A DNA stretch of 64,000 nt from Corallium rubrum (GCA_964035015.1 OZ035999.1:3795627-3859626); one strand, 5' to 3'. Positions 27,101-36,114 are shown, counted from the first letter of the stretch. Translations and numbers: made by a program. Notes: generated from the letters alone by a model not told the origin.

Positions 27101-28289
27101 CTGCTTTTATACGATATAAAATACCATCTTACAGTTTATTCTTGTTTGGTTCCAAGGTATTTTTGCCCTCATGTTGGAAGCCAACCCATCTCTGACGTGG
27201 CGAGATCTGCAACACTTGATCGTAAACACATCGAAAATGACCGACGAAAATGACTCCGAATGGCAGGTGAATAGTGCCGGTAAACACGTGAACAACAAGT
27301 ATGGCTTCGGTGTCCTGGATGCGAACGCATTAGTTAACCAAGCGACCAGTCCCCATTGGAGGACCGCGCCCGAGCAACACATGTGTCGTGAAGACGAGCA
27401 ACGACCGCACAACAGGAGAATTCCCGCCTGGGGTAAGTTTCGATCGGTCATCAAAACTAATGGCTGCGTTCATTCTCCATTCTCGTGCGTTACATCACTA
27501 GAACACGTCAGTGTTTACGTGTCATTACAACACGATCGTCGTGGCACGCTCGAGATCAACTTGATTTCACCAACTGGAACCAAGTCGAAACTGCTCGGCT
27601 TGCGCAGGCTCGATTTCAGTTCGAAGGCTTTCAGCAACTGGCCATTTATGACGGTGTTTCATTGGGGCGAGGATCCGCGGGGAACCTGGACTCTCGAGGT
27701 GAACAGCAAGGGGGACTTCACTGGGACGTTTAAGCGATGGTCGCTGCGCTTGTACGGGACTTACGTACAGCCGACGGAAAGGAGGACGTTGAACGAGGGA
27801 AGTATTTGTGAAAGGTACTGTAAGAAAGGGTGTCCAGAAACATTCTCCAAGTTCTGTCTTGGCTGTTCGAACAAATGTGACTGTACCACCGGTGTGTGTA
27901 CCAAGCGCTGCAACAGGAACCTGGAAACCGACGAATCACGGAAACAGTGTAGAAACATTTCGCAAGTGGAGGAACAGCCGGAGGAAAACACCACGAGAAC
28001 GTCGTCTACCGGTAAAAGCTTCCCCCGGTATGGCCAATGGCTTCTCGTTGCGGCCGGGGTGGCCGTCACGTTTGGTATCATAGCCGGTGTTTGGCAAGGA
28101 TGGTTGTATTATAAGACGAGAAAGAAGCTGATGCGGGCAAGGAACCAGGAAGACCGAGCAAATCGATATAATAAAGTCTCTCGCAATACTGTTGGTCAAG
28201 ATGTGCAATACGTTAATCAATATTCCAAAGTCTCTCACAATGCCCTTCTTGACCAAGACTTGGAACACGCACGTTTGGGCTCTGTGTAG
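12262..28289 (+). CDS. Furin/PC5-like proprotein convertase (complete, 5 exons)
   Basis: Joined CDS: 12262-12643, 16084-16297, 17752-17990, 25286-25591, 27157-28289; 2274 nt, 757 aa. All introns are GT-AG and their phases (1,2,1,1) keep the frame. This is a calcium-dependent subtilisin-family (S8B) endoprotease that cuts precursors after paired basic residues in the secretory pathway. Order seen: signal peptide (about 1-27, core [13 protein letters not shown]), prodomain (about 30-110) ending RTKR110/G with an internal basic site KRRRR77-81, catalytic domain with D155 (VDDGIE), H196 (NKHGTRCAGE), oxyanion N297 (WATGNGG) and S373 (GTSAAAP), P domain (about 446-582), ten-Cys segment 598-645, membrane span about 674-698, and a tail of about 59 aa. 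The start is supported by an in-frame TGA at 12259-12261 directly before ATGATG. The membrane anchor points to furin or PC5B rather than secreted PC1/PC2, but orthology is not settled. P-domain RRGD is RRGT here (506-511 region). Confidence 0.95.
12644..16083. other. Convertase intron 1
   Basis: 3440-bp AT-rich intron. A loose CCATCACTAT tandem lies at about 15537-15660. No other gene recognised. Confidence 0.6.
16084..16297 (+). CDS. Convertase exon 2: catalytic Asp and His
   Basis: Acceptor TTTTCAAG/GAC, donor ACAAG/GTAATA. Residues 128-198 include [18 protein letters not shown] with the catalytic Asp155, and NKHGT with the catalytic His196. Phase 1 in, phase 2 out. Confidence 0.95.
16815..17174. 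mobile_element. hAT-like non-autonomous element with 8-bp TSD
   Basis: The ends CAGGGACGTAGCCA and its imperfect complement are flanked by perfect GTGTATAT duplications. The interior block CCCGGGGGAGCATGCCCCC is shared with elements at 46.3-46.7 and 55.7-55.9 kb. Lies in convertase intron 2. Confidence 0.8.
17752..17990 (+). CDS. Convertase exon 3: catalytic domain core
   Basis: Acceptor TTCTTCTAG/GTG, donor AGATG/GTAGGT. It begins with the codon completing the R of HGTRCAGE and carries [21 protein letters not shown] and the [11 protein letters not shown] substrate-pocket segment, ending at ALRDG. Phase 2 in, phase 1 out. Confidence 0.95.
18038..18146. repeat. (AT)n / (GTAT)n microsatellite
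   Basis: TA run, then GTAT units, then TA again. In convertase intron 3. Confidence 0.95.
18165..18560. mobile_element. Foldback element rich in GGGAAATTTA
   Basis: Several nested inverted blocks, e.g. GGGAAAATTAGAAGACAAAG with its complement and GGGAAATTTAATCACTAATT with its complement. In convertase intron 3. Confidence 0.6.
19525..19707. mobile_element. 183-bp MITE, copy 1
   Basis: Long TIR: GACCTTATTCAAAAATGGCC at both ends, TA at the borders, and a second inverted pair TTAGCCCTTATGACCTCG within. Same family as 24658-24840 and 36397-36568. Borders fit a TA-targeting (mariner-type) element. Confidence 0.85.
20386..20740. mobile_element. GTTTACATG-ended MITE
   Basis: The ends GGGGCCGTTTACATGAATCC and the complement of CATGTAAACGGCCC enclose repeated TTTCAATCCGGA subunits. 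In convertase intron 3. Confidence 0.75.
20985..21320. repeat. AACA/TGTT-rich degenerate element
   Basis: Dense GTTGTTAACA / AACAACCTG-type words in both orientations; related stretches lie at 36650-36730, 45055-45240 and 49390-49660. Confidence 0.5.
22628..22726. mobile_element. Hairpin element
   Basis: Arms AATTAGACAACGAG / CTCGTTGTCTAATT-type around the loop CGAGGCGAAGCCGAG. Confidence 0.7.
23459..23940. mobile_element. CATAG-ended TIR element carrying a nested MITE
   Basis: 31-bp perfect TIRs (CATAGTCAATCGAGATATGG...) flanked by TTCTACC duplications (23452-23458, 23941-23947). A second element occupies 23542-23728. A related copy without that insertion lies at 60751-60997. Confidence 0.9.
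23542..23728. mobile_element. 187-bp MITE nested in 23459-23940
   Basis: Long TIR TAAAGGTGGATTTCCATTCA and its complement; inner arms CGCGCGATCGACTTTTT. The empty site in the other host copy reads ACCTTACACC, so the target is a TTA/TAA or TA. Confidence 0.9.
24408..24660. mobile_element. Inverted-repeat element rich in CTCGAGAACAATGAAAAT
   Basis: Ends CTATTTCATAAACTCG and its complement; the interior repeats ACTCGAGAACAAYGAAAAT in both orientations. Confidence 0.65.
24658..24840. mobile_element. 183-bp MITE, copy 2
   Basis: Same length and structure as copy 1, with a few changes (ACTGAAAAATGGCCACC at the left end). It abuts the end of another inverted-repeat element (24408-24660). Confidence 0.85.
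24879..25202. mobile_element. G-rich element between 10-bp direct repeats
   Basis: It is flanked by CGTGACCAGT at 24869-24878 and 25203-25212. Contains a G run and CCCGGGCCCGGGG. Ends only weakly inverted (AGTAGCG / AGCAGGGCCG). Confidence 0.5.
25286..25591 (+). CDS. Convertase exon 4: oxyanion Asn and catalytic Ser
   Basis: Acceptor TGTTTTAG/GTG, donor CCGCAG/GTATAT. It carries [11 protein letters not shown] (oxyanion Asn297), the CNCDGY calcium-site region, SPWYAE, and [11 protein letters not shown] with the catalytic Ser373. Phase 1 in and out. Confidence 0.95.
25721..26032 (-). pseudogene. LINE reverse-transcriptase C-terminal remnant
   Basis: A 103-residue open fragment with [20 protein letters not shown] then [20 protein letters not shown], the WNSLP..IR..S...FK pattern at the end of many non-LTR retrotransposon ORF2 proteins. 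5'-truncated, antisense in convertase intron 4. Confidence 0.75.
26090..26185. mobile_element. Hairpin element
   Basis: Arms GTTCACTAA...GAAATTAAATACTGC pair with the downstream complement around GGGGCGAAGCCGAG. Confidence 0.65.
26433..26560. mobile_element. 128-bp near-perfect palindrome
   Basis: Arms start GTTGCCATGACATAAAAGAG and include TGTCACGTGGTGCAAATTAT; the inner TTGACTGAATAA block is present an extra time on the right. Confidence 0.85.
26705..26866. mobile_element. Inverted-repeat element, AAAGAAATACCAAATGG ends
   Basis: Ends AAAGAAATACCAAATGGTTT and complement. The inner GTGTTTGGATCAGAGTATCC block also occurs alone as a palindrome at about 26607-26636. Confidence 0.75.
27157..28289 (+). 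CDS. Convertase exon 5: end of catalytic domain, P domain, Cys-rich, TM, tail
   Basis: Acceptor GGTTCCAAG/GTA; ends at TAG 28287-28289. One 1133-bp exon codes residues 381-757: [33 protein letters not shown], the P domain ([51 protein letters not shown]), ten cysteines within 598-645, a hydrophobic span at about 674-698, and a cytoplasmic tail with YNKV (718), YSKV (736) and a dileucine at 744-745. Having everything after the catalytic core in a single exon is notable. Confidence 0.95.
28161..28268 (+). repeat. 54-bp tandem duplication in convertase tail
   Basis: Two adjacent 54-bp units code [13 protein letters not shown] and [14 protein letters not shown]. The shared block is AAAGTCTCTC.CAAT. 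The result is two copies of a YxxV sorting-type motif 18 residues apart. Confidence 0.85.
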
Positions 28290-28631
28290 GCAACATCTCG
28301 CGCAATTGTATACGAGCAACCAAGAGATCACCATCTCCTAATCCTGGGGATTGGAAACAACTAAATTAGCCATTTATGTGCTTGCTATGGGTATGTATGT
28401 CTTGCCTGCAAAGGATAACTGGAAGCATTGTGTACATACTTGACTGGTTTGTTCCGCATTATAATACACTTGACTATTACCAAAAGAGTGGAAAGTTAAG
28501 CGAGATAATTTATTATATAGATGCGAGTGTTTTACTAAAGAATATGCAGTGTCGTATTTTCCAAATCCTCACTGGTGAAGATATCGATGACGTCATTAAG
28601 AATTTTACCTCTTTTTGCATTGAATCTATAT

Positions 28632-28637
28632 AATAAA
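28632..28637 (+). terminator. Candidate poly(A) signal of the convertase gene
   Basis: AATAAA lies 343 bp after the stop codon, just before a hairpin element and a 522-bp foldback element. Position and hexamer fit, but no cleavage site can be confirmed. Confidence 0.5.
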
Positions 28638-28643
28638 AAGAAA

Positions 28644-28780
28644 ATTACACGCTGGCTTGAAGATATGAATTTTATCTTCTCGTGGTAAAAACGATATTTT
28701 ACTCATTCGCTACGCTCATTCGTAAAATATTGTTTTCACCACTCGAAGATAAAATCCATATCTTCGCGCCACCGTGTAAT
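28644..28780. mobile_element. Hairpin element after the convertase poly(A) signal
   Basis: Arms ATTACACG..GGCTTGAAGATAT and complement around CATTCGCTACGCTCATTCG. Confidence 0.75.
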
Positions 28781-28874
28781 ATCCTCTATGTATATTGTTG
28801 TAGGTATAGTTCTATGACTTCTATTCCAACTCCTCTTTAAGTTAGTTCTAGATCAGTAAGAGCCAATCATTTAA

Positions 28875-29396
28875 AGTGCCACTAACCCCCAAAACTTTTT
28901 CTCGCAAATCTAAGAGCCCTTATTGAGTGGATTAGGCCAGTTAATAAATTATTGGTATTGGACGTTTCGTTGATCTTCTGTAGACGACCAAAGTTGCATC
29001 TGCATGTCCCATGGCGGGGTAGGAAAGGGAATGGGTATATTCCTGGTGTTACGTCAGGCAAGTCAAACAAGGAACTCCTTTGAGCTCTGTCTGGTGAATA
29101 CATAGAATTTTTTGGGTTGAAAATTCATTTTCCCAACTAACTCAATGTAAAAATTCTATGCATTCAGTAGACAGAGCTCAAATGAGTTCCTTGTTTGGCT
29201 TGGCTGACGTCACACCAGGAATATACCCATTCCCTTTCCTTCTCCGCCATGGGACATGTATATGCCAATTTTTGCAACTTTGGTGGTCTTCAGAAGACCA
29301 AAGAAATGTCCAATACCAATAATTTATTCACTGGACTAATCCACTCAATAAGGGCTTTTAGATTTGCGAAAAATATTTTTTGGGGTTAATGGCACT
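28875..29396. mobile_element. 522-bp foldback element with TTAA target
   Basis: Flanked by TTAA on both sides (28871-28874, 29397-29400). The two halves are inverted copies of about 250 bp (AGTGCCACTAACCCC outermost, TGTATTCACC near the centre) with little loop. TTAA duplication fits piggyBac or Kolobok. Confidence 0.85.
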
Positions 29397-29692
29397 TTAA
29401 ACGATACTCATAAAGGCTCGTCTTCACAGTCCGTATTTGCTGCGATTTATCTCCTTCTGACACATGCAATCGAATGGATTGACTTACGAATGTATTGATC
29501 ATGAACTTTGTGCCAAACCATATGGTTCAATACTTTTGCGAGTCATTCATTCAATCGCATGCGTTAGGATGAGAAAAATCGTGAGTGTGACCTGGCCTTA
29601 CACGTGACACACATCGTGAACTTTGCATGGATATCCACACATTCCTCGATCTCGCGAAAACAAAATGGCGGAATAAATCATAGGAGTGAGTG

Positions 29693-30618
29693 CAACCTCG
29701 TCCCCAGGGCCATTTGTGGGGGCTGGGCCAAGATGGCGGCCAAAAACAAAATGGCGGGAACAAATGGCCCTGGCACAGGCTGCAAAAAATGAGTCATATT
29801 TTGACTCATTTTTGACTCGGCCCAGGCTTCACGAAGTTTATCGCGCCTAGTCAGGCTCAATTATTTTCCGATTATTTAGTTCAGCTTGACTGACCCAAAC
29901 TGAAAACAATCAAAACATCATTTCCAAATACATTGTCGAATTATTAAAATAAATACACTTTTAATAAATATCTGTAAATGCTTATTATTTATCATTTGCT
30001 TCACCGTTGTACCAAATTCGCAAGAAACTGGATTGCCGTTGTCTGGCCGGGCCGCCTTGTTTTCGTAAGTTTTCGGTGGATTCAATTCAGCGTTTTGAAA
30101 AACATTTAGGCTTCGTTTCGTCGAGAACTCTTGTTTGAAAAAAGCCTGCTTCTTAATGGCCAAACATGTAAATTCTGCCCTGTGGTGTACTTTCCTTTCG
30201 CAGCCAAAATACTTTTTGACTTTGTTCACCAAGTCTTTCGTTCGCCCGATTTAGAAAACACACTGAATTGCCGTCCCATGGACTTCGTTGTATGGCAGCC
30301 AGGGCACAGAGACGACACGACCCATCATTACATATTCTTCCGACGTTTTCACGGGTGTTTCGCCAGCTTTCCTCACATTTTCATTCATTTCGAAGTTGTT
30401 TTTTAACAGCCGGCAATTCTGAATATAATTTGAGCCCAAAAAACAAATGCCCGCGGGTTAGCCTGCCGCCCGCCTTGTTTCTACCAATCAGAATACCTAA
30501 AACATCCAAAGTTATCTCGACCAATCAAATGTGGTGATAGCTCAGCCTGTACCAGGGCCATTTGTTCTTGGCCGCCATCTTGGCCCAGCCCCCACAAATG
30601 GCCCTGGGGACGAGGTTG
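29693..30618. mobile_element. 926-bp TIR element with decayed coding relic
   Basis: It is flanked by GAGTGAGTG duplications (29684-29692, 30619-30627). TIRs of about 85 bp begin CAACCTCGTCCCCAGGGCC. Minus-strand interior pieces in shifting frames (SCRLCALAAIQRS, SVFSKSGERK, NKVKKYFGCE) look like a broken N-terminal zinc-finger-type domain. CA..TG ends resemble P-type elements. Confidence 0.7.
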
Positions 30619-30784
30619 GAGTGAGTGTAGCGATATATTTTAGGTCTTATATAACATGAGATCTGAAAATAACTGAAGAGGAATTAGGATAGAAATAGAC
30701 CATGCTATACATTCCCTATGTTACCTTTGTTCTATTGGTTATAGGTTAAAAAATTTTAATGCGATTCAAATGTAATCGAAGACC

Positions 30785-31112
30785 TTTACAACGTTTCCGT
30801 ACCATTCTTAATTTTTAAGATATTTCAGTTTGGTGTGTAAATGAGGTGATCTCTTACGTCATAACCAGGGTACGGCAATTCCATGCATTAAATGAAATGT
30901 TCAGTGTCATGAGGAATTTTAATGTGCACGGTTTCTCAAGTGATTACGTTCAACAAACTTGGAGATATAACTGAGTTTGCTATGTGTGAAAATACTGTAC
31001 CCTGCTCTTGACGTGATCAGAGACCATCTCATTTACATATCAAACAAAAATTGAAATATCTTGAAAACGAAGAAAAATACGGCAAAGTTAGAAAAGGTCT
31101 TCCTTTACCATT
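30785..31112. mobile_element. Foldback element, GATATTTCA..ATGTAAAT family
   Basis: Inverted arms contain AAGATATTTCA and TATGTAAATGAGATG; the same word set recurs at 49995-50420. Confidence 0.6.
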
Positions 31113-31970
31113 TCACGAGTTCTTTCAAATTAGACAAACTTAATTTATATTGCTAATACCCTTTAAATGGCTTTTCAACGAATGAGATATCGTCGCAGGC
31201 TTATCAAGAATCGTATCTCAGATAACTAAATCATTAAAAAATCCTCAAGCCTTGGAAGTATATTCTATGTATAGGGAAGTAATCCTGTGTATCGATCGAT
31301 AAGGTTCGTTTCAAGTTACAGAACTGAGGAATGATTAAAAACATTGCATCTTGAAAGACAAACGTAAAAAAAAAGGTTGTAAAAACCCATTATGGTGGAC
31401 TTATGGTATAAAAATCATACAGAAACATTATTTATTACTTATACCTTATTAAATATACATTTTTTCACCAATTATTTGTCTCTTGGTGTCCTCGCAGAAG
31501 AGACCCCGCGAGGAGTGAGCGGGAAGGTTTTCTGATTGGTTTGGTTAGCAGTAACCAATTACATTGTCGATTATCAATTCGTTTCCATGCCCCTCACTGC
31601 TTAAGGTGATAACCCGCCCTGTTTGGCGTCAAAAAACGTCGCTGCAAAACCAGACCAGTCGTGAAGGGCGGTGCCGTGCCCATTGATCGATTCCGCACAA
31701 ACTATCAAACAAAATTCCCTTCCCCAAAAAATTCCTAAATTGGACCAACTTCTTAAGCAGAATTCTTCCCCACAGCCACAGCATATAATAATTACTTTAT
31801 TATTATTACCTGTAACGAACTAATAAGACGGATAAAAGGCTGATGATTTCTCTTCTAATTCTCGATTATTAATCCTTTCGTTGAACGTTCCAAAAGACCT
31901 TCTCCAAATGTCGTTCGACTGTAATTCACAGGTGGCGTGTGCTGTTAGCGCGCTGCTTCTCACCAACTTA

Positions 31971-32350
31971 ATGTTTATATGGAGGCGAGCCAGCCCGGGT
32001 ACCCGAGCTAGCCCGCTTTGCTGAGATCCTGCTTGTGCTGTTATTTCTTGTTAATTGTATTTATACGAGCCGGAGCCAACCAGCCTAGCCGAGGTCTCGC
32101 TTTTCCTTACTGGATTTCCCCCATGTAAACACGATTGACCGATCTGGCTCACTTACCCGGGCTGGCATTAAAAGCTTCGTACACGCGATAAAATTTGTTT
32201 TTATCAGCTTTTTTCGACATATTGACAATTCACAAGTTCTGCTTGTTCATGTACAGTTCATATTTAAAACAATGAGACTTCGTGTTCATGTAAACACAAT
32301 AAAAATCATCTCGGCAAAGCCGGCTAGCTCGCCTCCATATAAACACCCCT
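31971..32350. mobile_element. GTTTATATGGAGGCGAGC-ended MITE
   Basis: TIR GTTTATATGGAGGCGAGC and complement; interior rich in GAGCCAGCCCGGGTACCCGAG. Confidence 0.7.
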
Positions 32351-32353
32351 TTA

Positions 32354-32467
32354 GACGGGGTTAGTTGGATGGGTGACCGATTGGGAATGACTCCGTTGTC
32401 GAGCTTGAGGTACCAGGGTTTTTCGCCGGGTTTTCCTCCCTCCCTAAAATCAACATTAGCTGTGATC
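32354..32467 (+). mobile_element. 5S rRNA-derived SINE fragment (SINE3 type)
   Basis: GGGGTTAGT.TGGATGGGTGACCG and TTGGGAAT match the 3' part of animal 5S rRNA, including the Pol III box C region. A tail with GGGTTTTCCTCCCTCCC follows. The 5' half of the 5S part is missing, and the next element is inserted directly after it. Confidence 0.75.
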
Positions 32468-33448
32468 TATGGTGTCCCATCCCCGCCAAAATTCAACTTT
32501 TTACTTTCAATACAAGTTTTTGTTTCCAACACAACTTTTTTATTCAACTTTGTATTTTCAACACAACTTTGTATTTTCAACACAACTTTGTATTTTCAAC
32601 ACAACTTTGTGTTTTCAACACATTTTTTATTCAAATATTTATTTTCAACACAACTTTTTTTATTCAACATTGTATTTTCAACACAACATTGTGTTTTCAA
32701 CACAACATTTTTTATTCAAATATTTATTTTCAACACAACTTTTTGTTTTCAACACAACATTTTACTTTCAACACAACTTTTTTTATTCAACTTTTTTTAT
32801 CCAACCGCAATCCACTCCGATCGTGGATCGCGGGCTCGTGTTCTGTTCTGAACTTGCCGAGACACAAAAATAGGCATACACGAAGTAGGTTCCCTTTTTT
32901 GAATAATTTTATTATTATTCAACATGGATGATGATGACAAACAATTCCTTTTGGAAGCAGTTTACAGTGTGATTAACATCCTTGATAGATTCATCCAGTC
33001 GGGAGATTTTCAATCGATTTTCAAACACTTCTATTAATACTAGATTATCTGCAACGGTTACTAGTAAATTTGGATGTCGATGATTCCATTGTTGAACGTG
33101 TGGGAGAAGCAACAAGTATTCTTTTAAACCTTGATCAGGCTAATCAAGGGAGCCTAGAATAAAGAGCAACAGCTCAAGTAGTACGTTCTGGAAGACGTAG
33201 ACAACAAAAAGCATGGACAAGACATAAAAGCGCGGGAAGATCAGAACACGAGCCCGCGATCCACGATCGGAGTGGATTGCGGTTGGATAAAAAAAGTTAA
33301 ATAAAAAAAGTAGTGTTGAAAATAAAATGTTGTGTTGAAAACACAAAGTTGTGTTGAAAATACAAAGTTGAATAAAAAAAGTTGTGTTGGAAACAAAAAC
33401 TTGTGTTGAAAGTAAAAAGTTGAATTTTGGCGGGGATGGGACACCATA
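32468..33448. mobile_element. 981-bp TIR element with coding relic
   Basis: Flanked by GTGATC (32462-32467, 33449-33454). TIRs TATGGTGTCCCATCCCCGCC; arms contain repeated CAACACAACTTTGTATTTT, expanded on the left. The centre holds a frameshifted relic: MDDDDKQFLLEAVYSVINIL from 32924 to a stop at 33035, then in another frame LQRLLVNLDVDDSIVERV and SGRRRQQKAW. Function unknown. Confidence 0.8.
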
Positions 33449-33874
33449 GTGATCCGTTTTCTGAACTGTGTCATATGGCGCTGTCTGGAGCACTTGATAT
33501 GCCTCGACATGGCCACGTTGATCTATCTGGCGTTTTAAAACCGCGTAGTTATAGTTGTGGCTGTGACAGGGGTTACTGGCACTTGCCAAAGGTGCTACCC
33601 CAGACTCTGGAAGGCGGGAGCGTCCATTTTCCCGTGGTAGACTCAAGCTTGTCCTACCCCAGTGCCTGCAATCTGATTGGCTACTCTACTCGATATCTAT
33701 TCGTCAATGGATAGCGAGTAGCAAATTGAGTACCAGTACTCGCGCGGCCATGCAGTAAAACAACATGGAGGACACGAGGAGTGAAAGATTGTTTTGCCTT
33801 GGTTTTTGCACAGAAACAATGGTTATGCTTCGTTTTTTTAAATAATTTGGAAGAACTAAGGTACACAAGTTAGT

Positions 33875-33996
33875 TTCTACTAAAACAATTAGATTATTCG
33901 CTCTCAATTTCTGAGATGATAGTTGACTCGAGCTCCGCTCTCGTCAACTATTCACTCATAGAAATTTCGAGCTCATAATCTAATTGTTAAGTAGAA
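33875..33996. mobile_element. Hairpin element
   Basis: Arms TTCTACT.AAACAATTAGATTA and complement around GACTCGAGCTCCGCTCTCGTC. Confidence 0.75.
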
Positions 33997-34249
33997 TTCC
34001 TAAGTGAATTCCCTGGCCGGTTAACAAAATTCTTGTAAACTTCCTCGGTCCTTCAAAATCTTGGAAAGTCCTAGGCTAGGAAAGTCCTTGTTTTGAACAA
34101 AAAATTGAGCCTAATTTGCGGCAAAACAAACTTCGAATTAGGCGGAATTCTGTAGTATACATCTCGTTCCTTGAATGTCCTGGAAAAGTCATTGAATTTA
34201 ATGCTCTTTTGACTTGACAAAATGAAAGAATGCAAAAGGTCAACATGTC

Positions 34250-34355
34250 CTCTCACTTAGAATTCAGGATGTCACTTTTTCAGGATTATCCTAAATTCTA
34301 GGCAATTTCACAATTCAGGATAATCTGGAATTCTAGATGAGAGGATATGCTGTTT
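34250..34355. mobile_element. Small inverted-repeat element, related to the 34.9-kb MITE
   Basis: Ends TCCTCTCACTTAGAATTCAG / GAATTCTAGATGAGAGGATA. The TCCTC..TAGAATT ends resemble those of 34930-35291. Confidence 0.55.
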
Positions 34356-34540
34356 TCTCTACGCATGCAAAGCATTATGGTAAAACCAACACCGCTGCCA
34401 ACCGTTTGCACATGCGTGAATTCGCTAGAATAAACATCAAGAGAAGCAACCTATGAAAAACCCTGAAAAATAAAAAAATAGAGTGAAAAACCCTGGGTAC
34501 GAGGTTGCAAGAGAAGCCGTGGCGACAACAACCAGACAGC

Positions 34541-35573
34541 GAAGACTAAGTAAGACTCGACTTCATTTGTTTTAAAAAAAGGGTAAAGAAAATTACGAAG
34601 AGGTAATTCCAGAATATGTTACAATATTGACAAAGAAGCCATGCACAAATTACGGCAATCTTATCTTTTCAGTAGTATGCTTATAATTTTAAGTTTTGTG
34701 TCAGACTCTCGGACCAGTCCAAATATTTCAGTGTTTTCCCGCTCTGTTTCTGAGGGCGAGCTCGAACGTCGCGCATGCGCAAAACGTTTGGTAAATACTA
34801 GAGGGGGCATTGGCGGGAAAATTTTGTAACCGTATGGGGGCCGCCATTACCAATGGTATTTCAGTCAATTGGTTGGCAAATGTTCTAGACCCAGTCCTTT
34901 GCCAACCAACACGCTTAATGTTCAGCATATCCTCCTACTTAGAATTACCAATTATCAGTAAGTGTGAAATGCCTAGAATTACCAATAATCGTTAATTTTA
35001 AAAACTAATTCCCAACCCCCACACCCCAACCCTAACCTCTAAACCTTACCCTAAACCTAACCACAACCCCCCGGCAACCCTAACCCACAACCCCCCGGTG
35101 GCCCTAAACCTAACCACAACCCTCCGGGAAAAAAGTCCCACCTCTCAGACCCCGAGCATAACACCCCTACTGTTTTTTAGTTATATGCAATTTAGTTTAA
35201 CATCCCGCATGTGGAGAATTACCTACAATTACCAATTATTGGTAATTCAAGGCCGTTTCACACTTACTGATTATTGGTAATTCTTGGAGGACATGTTGCA
35301 ATGGTTGCCCGAAAAAAATCCAAGATGGCGGCGTTCACTCGTACCCAAGCTCTTTGTTCCTCGAAAAGAGCGGGAAAACACTGAAATATTTGGACTGGTT
35401 CGAGAGTCCGAAACAAAAGTTAAAATTATAAGCATACTACCAAAAAGATAAGGTAGGTAATTTGTGCATGGCTTCCTTGTCAATATTGTAACATATTCTG
35501 AATTTACCCCTTCGTAATTTTCTTTAACCTTTTTTTAAAACACAAAGGAATAGTCGAATCTTACTTAGTCTTC
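34541..35573. repeat. Inverted duplication, arms about 205 bp
   Basis: 34541-34745 and 35367-35573 are inverted copies, e.g. GGAAGCCATGCACAAATTAC and CCAGTCCAAATATTTCAGTG in each. They frame the MITE at 34930-35291. Confidence 0.85.
34930..35291. mobile_element. MITE with telomere-like CCCTAACC repeats, copy 1
   Basis: TIR TCCTCCTACTTAGAATTACC and complement, then AGTAAGTGTGAAA. The interior has AACCCTAACC / CCTAAACCTAACC units with CCCCCCGG breaks. Confidence 0.85.
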
Positions 35574-36114
35574 ACGTACTCGAGAAAGATTTTGTCGCCA
35601 TTTTGAGCTTGAATGACGGCTCAATTTTGATGTACAGCGGAATTTTTTTTCAATGTTAAAGGCACAAGAAGATGAACCGCCATAACTTATATTTCTTCGT
35701 TTATTCCCAAACTAACTTAAGGAAATTGCCATTACGGCATTGTTTTCATTTGCCTATTTAATCCTTGTGGGGAAACGCCACGTGTGAAGTTGATTTCCTA
35801 AGATACCAATACGAGTTCACCCAACCGTTACTCAAACTGAATGATGTGATTTCTCAAATACAAGAGCAGATATCGTAAAAGTATTAACATTTTCAAACAT
35901 TATGTTAAAGGGACTTGTATTTAGAAGTAATTCATAACTCGCAACCGTGTAGCGCTAGCAGTAGGACAGATGTTTCTGTTCCCGACTGTTTCGTCAAACT
36001 ACAGGTTCGCCCAACACGCGTGATGACACGCAACCAGTAAATTCGTTGAGGGCGGCCGTACGGTTTGGCGCGGCGGCTGAGAAGCATGTACGTCCAGGGT
36101 TCTATCTAGGGGGT

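Noticed and set aside
32354..32390. Functional 5S rRNA gene
   Set aside because: Only the 3' third is present, with a SINE-like tail; boxes A and the intermediate element are missing.
32369..32931. Phe/Asn-rich ORFs of 120-160 residues
   Set aside because: They read through the CAACACAACTTTGTATTTT minisatellite of a TIR element.
34985..35130. Internal telomere or chromosome end
   Set aside because: The CCCTAACC-type tract is short, degenerate and contained within a MITE that has a second copy at 62.7 kb.
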